Part shown: positions 47,953 to 57,069 of the stretch, in pieces
Position numbering within the stretch: the stretch's first letter is position 1
How the letters are laid out: every line of letters starts with the position of its first letter
DNA from: a bacterium
Lineage (GTDB): Bacteria; Verrucomicrobiota; Kiritimatiellia; RFP12; UBA1067
DNA: 57,242 bases
Assembly: GCA_025360845.1 (NCBI GenBank)
Contig: JANYBJ010000260.1
Span: forward strand, 1-57,242
Reading direction: 5' to 3'
The notes under the pieces: generated by a model
Seen by the model: only the letters and a program-made list of their open reading frames with translations
Told to the model about the DNA's origin: nothing
Databases searched by the model: none
Position numbers and translations under genes: made by a program

Positions 47953-50180
47953 TTTTTTAAGGCTTGGGTTGTTGACGGTGTGACAGGTGAGGACGGCTGT
48001 TCGATGGCCGTTGAGAGAGGTGGGGGCTGATAGTGCTTCAGGGCGTTTGGCAGCGCACAGTCCAGCAGGCCCGAGAACCAGAGGCAGGCCACAGCCGCAC
48101 CCGCGAGCACCAACAGCACGAGCATGTTGCGCGTGGTGTGGTCGTCGGCGAACGGGTCGGTCAACTGCCGCTCGGAGTTGGCGGGCAGTGTCGCTTCGGC
48201 AGTGAACAGCCGTCCCAACTTGAGCGAGAGGCGGAGGCGGCGGTTCACGGCCCAGCCGCAGGCGTTGAGGATCGGCGCCACATCGCGGGCGCGCAGCTTG
48301 AACCAGGTCAGGATCATCGACGGTCCTGAAACCAGCAGCAGCACGACGATGAGGCCGAGCGCGGTCTTCCAGAGGGGCAGGCCGGCGACGGCGCTGACGA
48401 CGCCGCCGATGGCCGTGCTGATCAGTCCGACCGCGATGCCGAGAGCCGCCGCCGTGGAAGCGAGGGCCGCACCCTCCACTTTCTTGGGGGCCTCGGCAGG
48501 GGCGGCGCCGGTCGCCTCGATCGTTTTGGCTGCGTTGAGGAGCGCGGCGTCCTGCTTGGCGGCCAGCACCTTCCTGACCTGGTTGCCGATCATGGTGGCG
48601 ATTTTGCGCCACGGATCCCAGAAGGCCTCTTTGACGCTGATGGAGTTGTCGACCATTTTGACGATGGTGGCATCCCAGTCTTTGCCGTCGAGATCATAGA
48701 AGATGCCGTTCCGGCCCACCCAGAGGGAATGCGCGAAGCCGGCGGTGAACGCGGCGCAGATGGTGCGCGTCTCCTTGGTGCCTGGCCGCGAGAGCTGGCA
48801 GTAGGCCAGGCAGCACTTGCTGGCTGCGGCCTGCCCCGAGTGAGCGCCGATGTCGTCCACGTGGAAGCAGAGGTTACAGGCGCGCGCGTCCATGTAGAGG
48901 GTTCCGACGCGGAAGATGGCGCAGGCGTTCGGATCATACAGGCGGGCCATGTTCACGAAGTTGTTGAGCAGGGTCGCGAGGTTGGCGTTCAAGCGCAGCA
49001 GCTTTTCGACCTCGACGATCTGTGCGTTCTCGGCTTCGAGCGCGAGATCCTTGGCGATGAGCGCGGTGATGGCCGATTGGGCTTTGCCTGCGGCGATGGC
49101 GGCGAGACGCTCAACCCCCAACGTGGCGACTTCCGCTCCGGTTTTGGCAGCAGCCCACGTTTCGAACGGCGCCAGCTTGGCTTTCACGGTTTGCCATTGC
49201 GTCGAGGAGAGCGTTGTGCAGTCTGCGCCGACCAGCGGTATGATCGCTGCCGATCTAAAGGTGGCGATGCCATCAGCCCAATAAGGATTGACACCTTCGA
49301 GCAGGGGCAGGTCGCGCCCTGCGGCGATCTTGGAAAGCGGGAAGGCCGCGATGGCGGGAAGGCCGTCGGTCAGGTCCTGATTCGCAAGCGCGGCGAAGTC
49401 GGCATCCGTGCGGCTAAGCGGCACGGCGGCGCGGGGATCAAAGGCGGACATGCGGCAGCGGGTGAAGTAATCTTCGACTTTTGCGCGGACGGTCGCGAGT
49501 GCGGCTGCGGCGGCGGCCGTCTGGTCGCCCAAAGGCAGGATGGCGGCGTCCGCGCGCCGGGTCCAGTCAAGGTAGGCGGCGGCCGCCGCGAAAAACGCGT
49601 CCGTCTTTGCCTGGTTCACGCCGGGCTTGCCGCTACGGTCGGTTTCAGCGCCGAACGTGGCGATGATCTCGGCGATCACCTGTTGCGTTTCCGCGTCGTC
49701 GGCGGCGTCGGCGGGCACGATGCCGTCGCCGTTGAAGCGGGTGTTCGCAAAGATCTTGGCGGTGTCGGCGACATTGGCCAGCGAGATGGCATCCGCCGCG
49801 GTTCTGTCGAGGTTGGCGAGGATGCGCTTGGCGTTTGCGAGCAGGGCCTTGCCTTCATCCGTGGCTGCATTGATCGATGAGAGGCGAAGCGTGTCGGAAC
49901 CCTCCAACAGGGTGTCGAGCGACGTAAGCCGGGCGGAGAGCCAGTCTGTCGCCGCGAGCAGTTCCGGCACGCGGATACGTCCGTCCCTGTCGGTGTCGAG
50001 CAGGTCGAGCGTCTTGACGTCAAAACGGATGCCTTTGGTGGGGCAGCTCAGCGCCGTCCAGAGCTTCTGGTCGAGCGCCTTGAGCTGCTCAATGTCCGCG
50101 CCGTTGCGGAGCAGCACTTGATCCAGTCCGCCTGTCCGAAAGAATTTCCATGTGTGTGTGGCGTTTTGCTGCGTGTTCAC
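47949..50180 (-). CDS. Large EF-hand-containing membrane protein
   Basis: A 743-residue protein of unknown family. A canonical EF-hand loop DTDRDGRIRVPE occupies residues 62-73, with Asp62, Asp64, Asp66, Gly67, Ile69 and Glu73 in the calcium-binding positions. A looser one may follow at NTRFNGDGIVPAD. A long helical middle contains a Cys-rich stretch (ARACNLCFHVDD ... KCCLAYCQ). Three or four hydrophobic helices lie in the C-terminal third (about 575-690). There is no signal peptide. It lies between nadA and a lipoprotein gene in one run. Calcium-dependent function is inference. Confidence 0.7.
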   Translation of the reverse strand: MNTQQNATHTWKFFRTGGLDQVLLRNGADIEQLKALDQKLWTALSCPTKGIRFDVKTLDLLDTDRDGRIRVPELLAATDWLSARLTSLDTLLEGSDTLRLSSINAATDEGKALLANAKRILANLDRTAADAISLANVADTAKIFANTRFNGDGIVPADAADDAETQQVIAEIIATFGAETDRSGKPGVNQAKTDAFFAAAAAYLDWTRRADAAILPLGDQTAAAAAALATVRAKVEDYFTRCRMSAFDPRAAVPLSRTDADFAALANQDLTDGLPAIAAFPLSKIAAGRDLPLLEGVNPYWADGIATFRSAAIIPLVGADCTTLSSTQWQTVKAKLAPFETWAAAKTGAEVATLGVERLAAIAAGKAQSAITALIAKDLALEAENAQIVEVEKLLRLNANLATLLNNFVNMARLYDPNACAIFRVGTLYMDARACNLCFHVDDIGAHSGQAAASKCCLAYCQLSRPGTKETRTICAAFTAGFAHSLWVGRNGIFYDLDGKDWDATIVKMVDNSISVKEAFWDPWRKIATMIGNQVRKVLAAKQDAALLNAAKTIEATGAAPAEAPKKVEGAALASTAAALGIAVGLISTAIGGVVSAVAGLPLWKTALGLIVVLLLVSGPSMILTWFKLRARDVAPILNACGWAVNRRLRLSLKLGRLFTAEATLPANSERQLTDPFADDHTTRNMLVLLVLAGAAVACLWFSGLLDCALPNALKHYQPPPLSTAIEQPSSPVTPSTTQALKK

Positions 50181-50207
50181 AGGTTCTCCCTATTGGATCG
50201 GTTGGCA

Positions 50208-51110
50208 CTAGCGGATGGCCAGCATCGCTTCGATTGAACGCCTGGCAAGCGAGGCGGTCGGCTCCGGGACCGTGATGACCGTCTGCATGTCGCGCAGGCT
50301 CCAGAGCACTTTTTCGAGCGTGATTTTCTTCATGTTGGGGCAGACGGCCTGTTCGAGCAGCGGGTAGAAGGCCTTGTCCGGGCTCTCTCGCCGCAGGCGG
50401 TGAAGGATGCCGACTTCGGTGCCGATGATGAAAGCGGGCTCGCTGCGCCCCAGAACGTAGCGGCACATGCCGCCGGTGGAGAGTACGGCGTCGGCGGCGT
50501 CGCGCACCGGTTTCGGGCACTCCGGGTGGACCAGCAAAGGCGCACCCGGGTGGGCGGCGCGGGCGATGCGGATGTGAGCCTCTGTCATGCGGGCGTGGGT
50601 GGGACAGAAGCCAGGCCAGAGGATGAAGGTCCGCCCCAGCTTTTCGGCGGTGAACGAACCGAGATGCCGGTCCGGCACGAAGATGATCTCTTGGTCCGGC
50701 GCGAAACTTTGGGCCACGGCCACGGCGTTGGAAGAGGTGACGCAGCAGTCGCTCTCGGCCTTGATTTCGGCGGTGCTGTTGACATAGCAGAGCACCTTGG
50801 CTCCGGGGTGTTGGGTTTTCAGCTCGCGGAGCTGATCCCCCGTGATCATGTCGGCCATGGGGCACCCCGCGTCGGCAGCCGGCAACAGAACGGTTTTTCC
50901 GGGATTGAGGATGGCGGCGGTCTCGGCCATGAAGTGGACGCCGCAAAAAACAACAACCGCGGCCTGAATGTCAGTCGCTTTGCGTGAGAGTTCGAGCGAA
51001 TCCCCTGTAAAGTCGGCGATGTCCTGAACCTCGCCGAGTTGGTAATTGTGCGCCAGAATGACGGCATTACGCTCTTTTTGCAGCTTTCGGATCTCTTCTT
51101 GCAATGTCAT
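50208..51110 (-). CDS. nadA: Quinolinate synthase A
   Basis: A 300-residue 4Fe-4S enzyme that makes quinolinate from iminoaspartate and dihydroxyacetone phosphate in NAD biosynthesis. Cluster Cys residues are in DAGCPMAD, PECPKPV and AVCPNMKK. Other family stretches are ILAHNYQLGEVQDIADFTGDSLELS, FVPDRHLGSF, HPECPKP and TEVGILHRL. ATG 51110 (MTLQEEIRKLQ) gives the normal start. It is the first gene of the minus-strand run to VanZ. nadB and nadC are not in the window. Confidence 0.95.
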   Translation of the reverse strand: MTLQEEIRKLQKERNAVILAHNYQLGEVQDIADFTGDSLELSRKATDIQAAVVVFCGVHFMAETAAILNPGKTVLLPAADAGCPMADMITGDQLRELKTQHPGAKVLCYVNSTAEIKAESDCCVTSSNAVAVAQSFAPDQEIIFVPDRHLGSFTAEKLGRTFILWPGFCPTHARMTEAHIRIARAAHPGAPLLVHPECPKPVRDAADAVLSTGGMCRYVLGRSEPAFIIGTEVGILHRLRRESPDKAFYPLLEQAVCPNMKKITLEKVLWSLRDMQTVITVPEPTASLARRSIEAMLAIR

Positions 51111-51197
51111 GATCTCAATAATCCTGTAATTCAATTTCTCCTTCAATCTATCACATGTCGCGAGTGAACGGAATTACGAAATCTCGCATGTCTGCGC

Positions 51198-51227
51198 TTG
51201 CGAAAGGGGTCTGATTCGGCGTATACT
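51198..51227 (+). promoter_or_regulatory. Probable tolB promoter
   Basis: TTGCGA (51198-51203), 18-base spacer, TATACT (51222-51227). ATG 51252 follows a short leader with TTGGAG. It would drive tolB, pal and the tat genes. Confidence 0.5.
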
Positions 51228-51251
51228 TTATCTTCCATTTTTGGAGCGACT

Positions 51252-52469
51252 ATGCAGAAAATTTTAACGCTTTCCGTTTTTCTTTTGGCGGCACTTTCAG
51301 GAACCGTTTCCCAAGCGCAGTCCGCGGGTCAGCCGCCGCTCATTTCGGTTGTCAAAAAAGGCGCGGAGAAAGACACGGTCTCGTTGGCCGGATTGAAGGC
51401 GGCAGGTCCCAACGGACAGCTTTTCATCCGTACGCTCACGAGGGATTTGGAACTTTCGGGCTGGTTCAAAGTGGCGTCCGGGGCGTCCGGGGCCGTGCTT
51501 GTGAGCGGCGCGGTTGCCGACGCGGGAGCGGGCATACAGAGCGGGTGCAGGGTCACCTGGCCCGGCAAATCGTTCAACTGGGCCAAGGTGTCCTTGGGTC
51601 CTGCGGAGGTCCGGCGCCAGGCGCACCAGTTGTCGGACGAGATGGTGCGGCTGATTGCGGGAGAGACGGGCTTCGCTCAAACGCGCATCGTGTTCGTGAA
51701 CCGCCGCGGCCGGAACAACGCCGACCTGTACATGTGTGACGCGGACGGGCAAGGTCTGATGCAGATCACGCACGACAATGTCGCGGCGGTCGGACCGCGT
51801 TGGGCCCCGAACGGACGCGATGTCTACTACACCAGCTTTCTGAAAGGGTACCCTTCGATCTACCGCATGGTCGCGGGTGAGGGCGAGCGCAAGATCTTGG
51901 CTTCGTTCAAGGGGCTGAACACGGGCGCGGCGATCTCGCCGGAAGGTTCGCGCGCCGCGCTGATTCTTTCCTACCAAGGCAATCCTGAACTGTACGTGCT
52001 GAATCTCGCTTCGGGCCAGCTGACCCGCATGACCCAGACAATCCATGGCGCGGAGGCCAGTCCCTGCTGGTCGCCGGACGGGCGCAGCATCGTTTATGTG
52101 ACCGACGTGACCAAGGCGCCGCAGCTCTACATCGTGGATGTGGGCACGCAGCAGTCGCGCCGGCTGACCTACAAAGGCATCGAGAACGTCAATCCCGACT
52201 GGAGCGCGAAGGGAAAGATTGTCTATGCGACGAAGCGCGGCGGCGGGTACCAGATCGCCGTCATCGACCCGAAGGCCGGCGAAGGCTCCTGCGAGCTGCC
52301 GGCGCAGCAGCCGGGCGACTGCGAGCATCCGTCGTGGGCGCCGGACGGTCGGCATGTGATTTGTTCCAGCAGATCGACGCTCTACATTCTTGACACTCTG
52401 GGGGATCCTGCGGTACGGTTAATCAACATTACCGGAAACTGGATGTCACCGGATTGGTCCGATCGTTAA
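51252..52469 (+). CDS. tolB: TolB-like periplasmic beta-propeller protein
   Basis: A 405-residue exported protein. A signal peptide (1-22, ending SQA) is followed by the small TolB N-terminal alpha/beta domain (to about 140) and a six-bladed propeller with repeats such as WAPNGRDVYYTS, SPEGSRAALILS, WSPDGRSIVYVTD and WAPDGRHVICSS. It is part of the Tol-Pal envelope system, and the pal gene follows after 21 bases, the normal pairing. TolQRA are not in the window. It is slightly shorter than typical TolB (about 430). Confidence 0.9.
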   Translation: MQKILTLSVFLLAALSGTVSQAQSAGQPPLISVVKKGAEKDTVSLAGLKAAGPNGQLFIRTLTRDLELSGWFKVASGASGAVLVSGAVADAGAGIQSGCRVTWPGKSFNWAKVSLGPAEVRRQAHQLSDEMVRLIAGETGFAQTRIVFVNRRGRNNADLYMCDADGQGLMQITHDNVAAVGPRWAPNGRDVYYTSFLKGYPSIYRMVAGEGERKILASFKGLNTGAAISPEGSRAALILSYQGNPELYVLNLASGQLTRMTQTIHGAEASPCWSPDGRSIVYVTDVTKAPQLYIVDVGTQQSRRLTYKGIENVNPDWSAKGKIVYATKRGGGYQIAVIDPKAGEGSCELPAQQPGDCEHPSWAPDGRHVICSSRSTLYILDTLGDPAVRLINITGNWMSPDWSDR

Positions 52470-52490
52470 AAGGTTCATAGGAGTTCACTT

Positions 52491-53075
52491 ATGCATATTC
52501 GTTCCGTTGTCGTTGTCAATCTCGCGCTGATGGGCGCTCTCGTTTTCATGGATACCGGCTGCCGCACGAAGGCCGGCGGCTGGCGCTGGCCTTGGCAGAA
52601 GGACCGTTCTTCTGAGCTGGCGAACAGCGTGAGCGATCCGACACTGCTGGAGAACACCGACCTCTCGAAGGTGACGGATGCGGCTGGCAACCTGGTCAGC
52701 GGCGCCCGGTTCGAAGACACGATGCAGGCCGTTCAGGGCGTGAAGTTCTCTCCTGTTTATTTTGCTTTCGACAGCTACGTGCTGCCTCCGCCCGAGATCT
52801 CGAAGATCGAGCAGGTCGCGCAGCACCTGAAGCAAAACATGACGCATGTGCTGGTCGTCGAAGGAAACTGCGACGAGCGCGGCAGCAACGAGTACAACCT
52901 TTCGCTCGGCGAGAACCGCGCGTTGGCGGTGCGCTCGCATCTGGTCAACCTGGGTGTCGCGGCGGAGCGTATCCAGACCCGAAGCTATGGCGAAGAGAAA
53001 CCCGCGGTTGCCGGAACGGGCGAAGAGGCATGGCGTCTTAACCGCCGCTGTGAGTTCGTGTTGTTCCAGAAATAA
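52491..53075 (+). CDS. pal: Peptidoglycan-associated lipoprotein Pal
   Basis: A 194-residue outer-membrane lipoprotein. The signal ends at DTGC (Cys24). The C-terminal OmpA-like domain has VYFAFDSYVLPP, VEGNCDERGSNEYNLSLGENRALAVRSHL and RIQTRSYGEEKP, the peptidoglycan-binding signature of Pal. It tethers the outer membrane to the cell wall with TolB. AGGAG precedes the ATG. The stop overlaps a possible tat gene start (TAATG). Confidence 0.94.
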   Translation: MHIRSVVVVNLALMGALVFMDTGCRTKAGGWRWPWQKDRSSELANSVSDPTLLENTDLSKVTDAAGNLVSGARFEDTMQAVQGVKFSPVYFAFDSYVLPPPEISKIEQVAQHLKQNMTHVLVVEGNCDERGSNEYNLSLGENRALAVRSHLVNLGVAAERIQTRSYGEEKPAVAGTGEEAWRLNRRCEFVLFQK

Positions 53076-53101
53076 TGCGTCGGGGTCGGGAGCTTCTGGG
53101 T

Positions 53102-53548
53102 ATGTCGTATTTTCCTTGCGTGGCTTTCCTGACCGGCTCAGCAGGTACGGGTGAGTGGATTGTTCTGTTTGTGGTCATCCTGATCGTGGTTGGCCCGAAA
53201 AAGATGCCAGAGGTCGCCCGAAAAATCGGCCGCATGATGGAGATGTTCCGTCGTGCGGCTGACGAGTTTAAAGACCAGCTGATGACGATGGATCAGGAAG
53301 TTTCAAAGACGTCGCCGGATGTGAAACCTGCGGTGCTGCCGAAAGACGCGGATGGCGTGCCGTCTCCCAGTGCGACCGACACCCCTTCTTCCGCGCCTCG
53401 GGATGATGCCTATCCGAATCTGGCACCGTATCCGGGCAACGAAGAGCATGTCAAAAACTGGTCTTCGGAAGCCCATTCGAACGTTCCAGGGCCGGAAAAA
53501 ACCTCTTCAGCGCCCGAGCCGAAGAAACCTTCTGAGGGTGGCGCATGA
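53102..53548 (+). CDS. TatA/TatB-like translocase subunit
   Basis: A 148-residue protein. One N-terminal membrane helix (GTGEWIVLFVVILIVVGPKKMPEVARKIGR) with the hinge Gly-Pro and following amphipathic helix is characteristic of TatA/TatB. The long acidic, Pro/Ser-rich tail and residues RMMEMFRRAADEFKDQL lean towards TatB. It is the only such gene in the window and overlaps tatC by 4 bases. ATG 53102 gives the normal length of N-terminal extension; ATG 53075 (overlapping the pal stop) is in frame and possible. Confidence 0.85.
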   Translation: MSYFPCVAFLTGSAGTGEWIVLFVVILIVVGPKKMPEVARKIGRMMEMFRRAADEFKDQLMTMDQEVSKTSPDVKPAVLPKDADGVPSPSATDTPSSAPRDDAYPNLAPYPGNEEHVKNWSSEAHSNVPGPEKTSSAPEPKKPSEGGA

Positions 53549-54345
53549 AAATCGGCCGGTTTTCAATGAAGACGAAACAGGGGAAGGCGGATGACTACGA
53601 TGACCCTCCGCGCCCTTTTATCGAGCATCTGATCGACTTGCGGAACTGTGTCGTACGCTGCGCGATCGCCTGGATGCTTTGTGAGATCGCGATCGTCCCT
53701 TGCGCGCCGGCCATCACACGCTGGCTGATGGCGCCTGCGGCCCAGTCGCAGAGCATGATCCAGGGCCTGAGTTGGACCGCCGGTTTTGACATCCTCATCG
53801 ACATCATGCTGTGGGGCGGGACCGCGCTCAGTTTGCCGTTCCTGTTGTTTTTCATCCTCCGGTTTATTTTTCCCGGCCTTAAGCACAGCGAGCGGACGGT
53901 CATCGTTTTCTGCCTTTGCTTTTCCACGATCCTGTTCGGCGGCGGCGTGTGGATGGCCTATGCGGCGACGCTGAACATCTGCTTCCAGGTGTTGCAGCAG
54001 CTCAACGTATGGATGGGCGTGAAGGTCGAAATCATCCGACTGGACCAACATGCCGATATCGTGATCAAAACGATTATGGCGTTCGGCCTGGCCTTCCAGT
54101 TGCCGCTGTTGTTGCTGGCCCTCGGCTGGGTCGGCATTGTTCCGTCGAAGATGCTGCGTGACAAGCGGCGCCATGCGATCGTGATCATCTTTATCATCGC
54201 CATGGTCCTGACGCCGCCAGACCCCGTTTCGCAGATTGTCATGGCTGTGCCGATGTGCCTTTTGTATGAGGTCTGCATCTGGGTCATCCGTCTGCGCGAA
54301 ATCGCGCGAGGCAAGAAAGATGAACCCGATCCCGTTGCCGAATGA
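53545..54345 (+). CDS. tatC: Sec-independent protein translocase TatC
   Basis: A 266-residue inner-membrane receptor for twin-arginine signals, with six hydrophobic helices. FIEHLIDLRNCVVRCAIAW at the N-terminus and FGLAFQLPLLLLALGWVGIV and MVLTPPDPVSQIVMAVPMCLLYEVCIW are family marks. It would handle the Tat signals of the hydrogenase small subunit, the Gfo/Idh protein, the TIM-barrel protein and the FAD oxidoreductase in this window. ATGA overlap with the TatA/B gene shows coupling. Confidence 0.94.
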   Translation: MKIGRFSMKTKQGKADDYDDPPRPFIEHLIDLRNCVVRCAIAWMLCEIAIVPCAPAITRWLMAPAAQSQSMIQGLSWTAGFDILIDIMLWGGTALSLPFLLFFILRFIFPGLKHSERTVIVFCLCFSTILFGGGVWMAYAATLNICFQVLQQLNVWMGVKVEIIRLDQHADIVIKTIMAFGLAFQLPLLLLALGWVGIVPSKMLRDKRRHAIVIIFIIAMVLTPPDPVSQIVMAVPMCLLYEVCIWVIRLREIARGKKDEPDPVAE

Positions 54346-54376
54346 CGGCGCGGCTAGGTGAACGGAGGACAAGCGT

Positions 54377-54967
54377 ATGACACGTACAGCGACACTCACG
54401 CGTAAGACACGCGAGACCGACATCGTGGTGACGCTCAATCTCGATGGCACGGGGACGTGCCAGATCGAGACCGGCATCGGGTTTCTGGACCACATGCTGG
54501 AACTTTTTTCACGTCATGCGCTGATCGATCTGGAGGTCAAGGCAACGGGCGACGTCAGCGTCGATTACCATCATACCGTCGAAGATGCGGGGCTGGTTCT
54601 CGGTTCTTGCATCAACAGGGCACTCGGCGAGCGGCGCGGTATCCGGCGATACGGTTTCTTCCTGTTGCCGATGGACGAGGCCTTGTGCGAGGTGGCCATC
54701 GATCTCGGCGGCCGCCCTTTCCTGGTTTTTGCGAGCCCGATGAAACACATGCAGGTGCGCGATTTCGAAGTGAAGCTGCTGGAGGAGTTCTTCCGCGCGC
54801 TGTCGGTCGAGGCCCGCATGAACCTGCACATCCGGCAGGTCTACGGCGACGAGGTTCACCACGTGTGCGAGGCGGTGTTCAAAGGGTTCGCGCGTGCGCT
54901 TCGCATGGCTGTCGAGCCGGACCCTCGCGAGAGCGGCATCCCTTCCAGCAAGGGGACGATTGTGTAG
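54377..54967 (+). CDS. hisB: Imidazoleglycerol-phosphate dehydratase
   Basis: A 196-residue monofunctional enzyme of histidine biosynthesis, converting imidazoleglycerol phosphate to imidazoleacetol phosphate. Conserved metal-binding parts: ETGIGFLDHMLELFSRHALIDL, DYHHTVEDAG, DEALCEVAIDLGGRPFLVF and HVCEAVFKGFARALR with the His-rich repeats. AACGGAGGA lies upstream of the ATG. hisA follows after 35 bases. The fused phosphatase of enterobacterial HisB is absent, as normal outside that group. Confidence 0.96.
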   Translation: MTRTATLTRKTRETDIVVTLNLDGTGTCQIETGIGFLDHMLELFSRHALIDLEVKATGDVSVDYHHTVEDAGLVLGSCINRALGERRGIRRYGFFLLPMDEALCEVAIDLGGRPFLVFASPMKHMQVRDFEVKLLEEFFRALSVEARMNLHIRQVYGDEVHHVCEAVFKGFARALRMAVEPDPRESGIPSSKGTIV

Positions 54968-55002
54968 GGGTCTGCCCGGCCCTTGCCATCAAGAGGTTTT
55001 TA

Positions 55003-55725
55003 ATGGTCATTTTACCGGCGATTGATTTGCAGAATGGCAAGTGTGTGCGGTTGCGCCAGGGCAGGGCCGAGGACATGACCGTCTACTCGGATGATCCCGT
55101 GGCGCAGGCGCGGACGTGGCTGGAACAGGGCGCGGAACAACTGCATGTGGTGGATCTGGACGGTGCGTTCCAAGGCGAGCCGAAACACGCGGAGGTCATC
55201 TCGCGCATTGTCCGGGCGCTCGGCATTCCCGTCGAGGTCGGGGGCGGCCTGCGCACCGACGCGCACATCGAGCGCTTGCTTCAGGCGGGTGTGACGCGGG
55301 CCATCATCGGCACGCGTGCGCTGGAGAGCCTCGACGCTTTGGCTGCCTTGGTCAAACGGTTTGGCGATGTGATCGCCGTCGGCATCGACGCGCGCGACGG
55401 TTTCGTGCAAGTCAAAGGCTGGGTTGAGACGACGAAAACCCGTGCGGTGGAACTGGCGAAGCAGGTTGAAGCGGTCGGCGTGAGAACGATCATCTATACC
55501 GATACCGCGACCGACGGCATGTTGGGCGGTCCCAATCTGGCCGCACTGCGGCAGATGTGCGGGACGGTCTCCTGCCGCATCATCGCCTCGGGCGGCGTGA
55601 GCGCTCCCGAGCACGTGACGGCGCTGAAAGCGCTGGGGTGCGCGAACCTTTACGGCGCGATCGTGGGCAAGGCGCTCTACGACGGCAAGACAACGTTGGC
55701 CGCGATGAAGGCTGCGGCGGTTTAG
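55003..55725 (+). CDS. hisA: Phosphoribosylformimino-5-aminoimidazole carboxamide ribotide isomerase
   Basis: A 240-residue TIM-barrel isomerase of histidine biosynthesis. MVILPAIDLQNGKCVRL has the catalytic Asp8, GGGLRTDAHIERLLQAG and IIYTDTATDGMLGGPN supply the phosphate site and second Asp, and IIASGGVSAPEHV the other phosphate loop. AAGAGG stands 6 bases before ATG 55003. It follows hisB and precedes the M16 peptidase by 7 bases. Confidence 0.96.
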   Translation: MVILPAIDLQNGKCVRLRQGRAEDMTVYSDDPVAQARTWLEQGAEQLHVVDLDGAFQGEPKHAEVISRIVRALGIPVEVGGGLRTDAHIERLLQAGVTRAIIGTRALESLDALAALVKRFGDVIAVGIDARDGFVQVKGWVETTKTRAVELAKQVEAVGVRTIIYTDTATDGMLGGPNLAALRQMCGTVSCRIIASGGVSAPEHVTALKALGCANLYGAIVGKALYDGKTTLAAMKAAAV

Positions 55726-55732
55726 GATTTCT

Positions 55733-57019
55733 ATGTTAGATCATGTTCAGTCTACCGTGTTGAAAAACGGCGCGACGGTTGTGTCCTCGCCGACCGCCGA
55801 TGCGGAAAGCGTCTCGGTCGGCATTTGGGTGGGCGTGGGCGGCCGTCATGAAAAAATGGCGCTGACCGGCGCGAGTCACTTTCTTGAGCACATGCTGTTC
55901 AAGGGAACGACACAGCGCTCGGCGCTGGAGCTTACGCAGGCGATCGAGGGGCGCGGGGGTTACCTCAACGCGTTCACGCAGGAGGAGTGTACCTGCTACT
56001 ACGCGCGGCTGCCGCACGAATATCTGCCGCAGGCGTTCGACGTGCTGTCGGACATGTACCTCAACGCCGCGCTGAAAGAGGAGGACCTGAACCGCGAGCG
56101 CGATGTGATCTTGGAAGAGATCAAGATGTATCAGGATCAGCCGCAGCACGTGGTTCAGGAGAAGCTGCAGGAGGCCCTGTTCAAAGGGCACGCGCTGGGC
56201 ATGCCGCTCTCCGGAGACGAGCGCTCGCTGGCCCGGATGGATCGCAAGGCCTTGCTGCGTTTCAAGAGTCAGGCGTATGCGCCGTCAGCCACGGTGTTCG
56301 CGTTTTCCGGACGGCTGGAGCACGAGGCGTGCGTGTCCTGCGTGTCCGCCGCGATCGGCGGCGTGCGGAAGAGCCGCGGGCTGGACTTCAAAGCGGTCGA
56401 CACCTCGGTCGGACAAGACCCCTATGTGCTGGTGAAGAAGGACATTGCGCAGGTGCAGGCGGTGGTGGGGTTCCGCGTGTTCGGAAGGCACGACGACCGG
56501 CGCTACGCGCTGCGTGTGCTGAACGCGATCTTAGGCGAGAACATGAGTTCGCGGCTGTTCCAGAGCGTTCGCGAGCGCCACGGGCTCTGTTATTCGATCC
56601 AGTCCAGTTTCCAGTTGTTCGAAGAGACCGGTGTTTTTGCGATCAGCGGCGGGTTCGACACGCAGCGTGCGATGGCGGCGCTGAAACTCACTTCCAAAGA
56701 AGTGCGTCGCGTGCTCGACAAGAAGGTCACCTCGCTCGAGCTGAAGCGTGCCAAGGACTATCTGCTGGGCACGTTCCGTCTGGGCTTGGAAGGTACGGGC
56801 AGCCAAATGATGTTCATCGGCGAATCGTTCCTGAACTACGGTCGGCTGGTGCGTCCCGAGGAGACCCTCGCCGGCATCCAGGCGGTCACTGCCGACGATG
56901 TGCGGCGCGTGGCCGCGGACGTGTTCGATCCGTCGCGCATGACGTTGTCGCTGGTCGTGCCCAACGCTCAGCCCGAGAGTGAGAGCGACTGGTTGGGGAG
57001 CCTCGCGGCCATGGTTTGA
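55733..57019 (+). CDS. M16 family zinc peptidase
   Basis: A 428-residue metallopeptidase of the insulinase/processing-peptidase type. The inverted zinc motif HFLEH (His49, Glu52, His53) and the third ligand Glu129 (76 residues later, in ILEEIKMYQDQP) are intact, so it should be active. The C-terminal half has the second M16 domain with SSRLFQSVRERHGLCYSI. There is no signal peptide, so it is probably cytosolic and acts on small peptides or unfolded proteins. It is tightly linked to hisA, without obvious functional relation. Confidence 0.93.
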   Translation: MLDHVQSTVLKNGATVVSSPTADAESVSVGIWVGVGGRHEKMALTGASHFLEHMLFKGTTQRSALELTQAIEGRGGYLNAFTQEECTCYYARLPHEYLPQAFDVLSDMYLNAALKEEDLNRERDVILEEIKMYQDQPQHVVQEKLQEALFKGHALGMPLSGDERSLARMDRKALLRFKSQAYAPSATVFAFSGRLEHEACVSCVSAAIGGVRKSRGLDFKAVDTSVGQDPYVLVKKDIAQVQAVVGFRVFGRHDDRRYALRVLNAILGENMSSRLFQSVRERHGLCYSIQSSFQLFEETGVFAISGGFDTQRAMAALKLTSKEVRRVLDKKVTSLELKRAKDYLLGTFRLGLEGTGSQMMFIGESFLNYGRLVRPEETLAGIQAVTADDVRRVAADVFDPSRMTLSLVVPNAQPESESDWLGSLAAMV

Positions 57020-57069
57020 TTCGCAGGCGGTCACGGTCGTGTGGCCCAAAAAAGGGCGGACAGTGGGTT

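Noticed and set aside
47953..48612. N-terminal extension of the lipoprotein gene into the EF-hand gene
   Set aside because: The lipoprotein signal begins at 47952. The extension is a shadow of the gene on the same strand in another frame.
54457..55002. Long N-terminal extension of hisA overlapping hisB
   Set aside because: The extension is out-of-frame hisB with Arg/Gly-rich content. hisA has its own ribosome-binding site and normal start at 55003.
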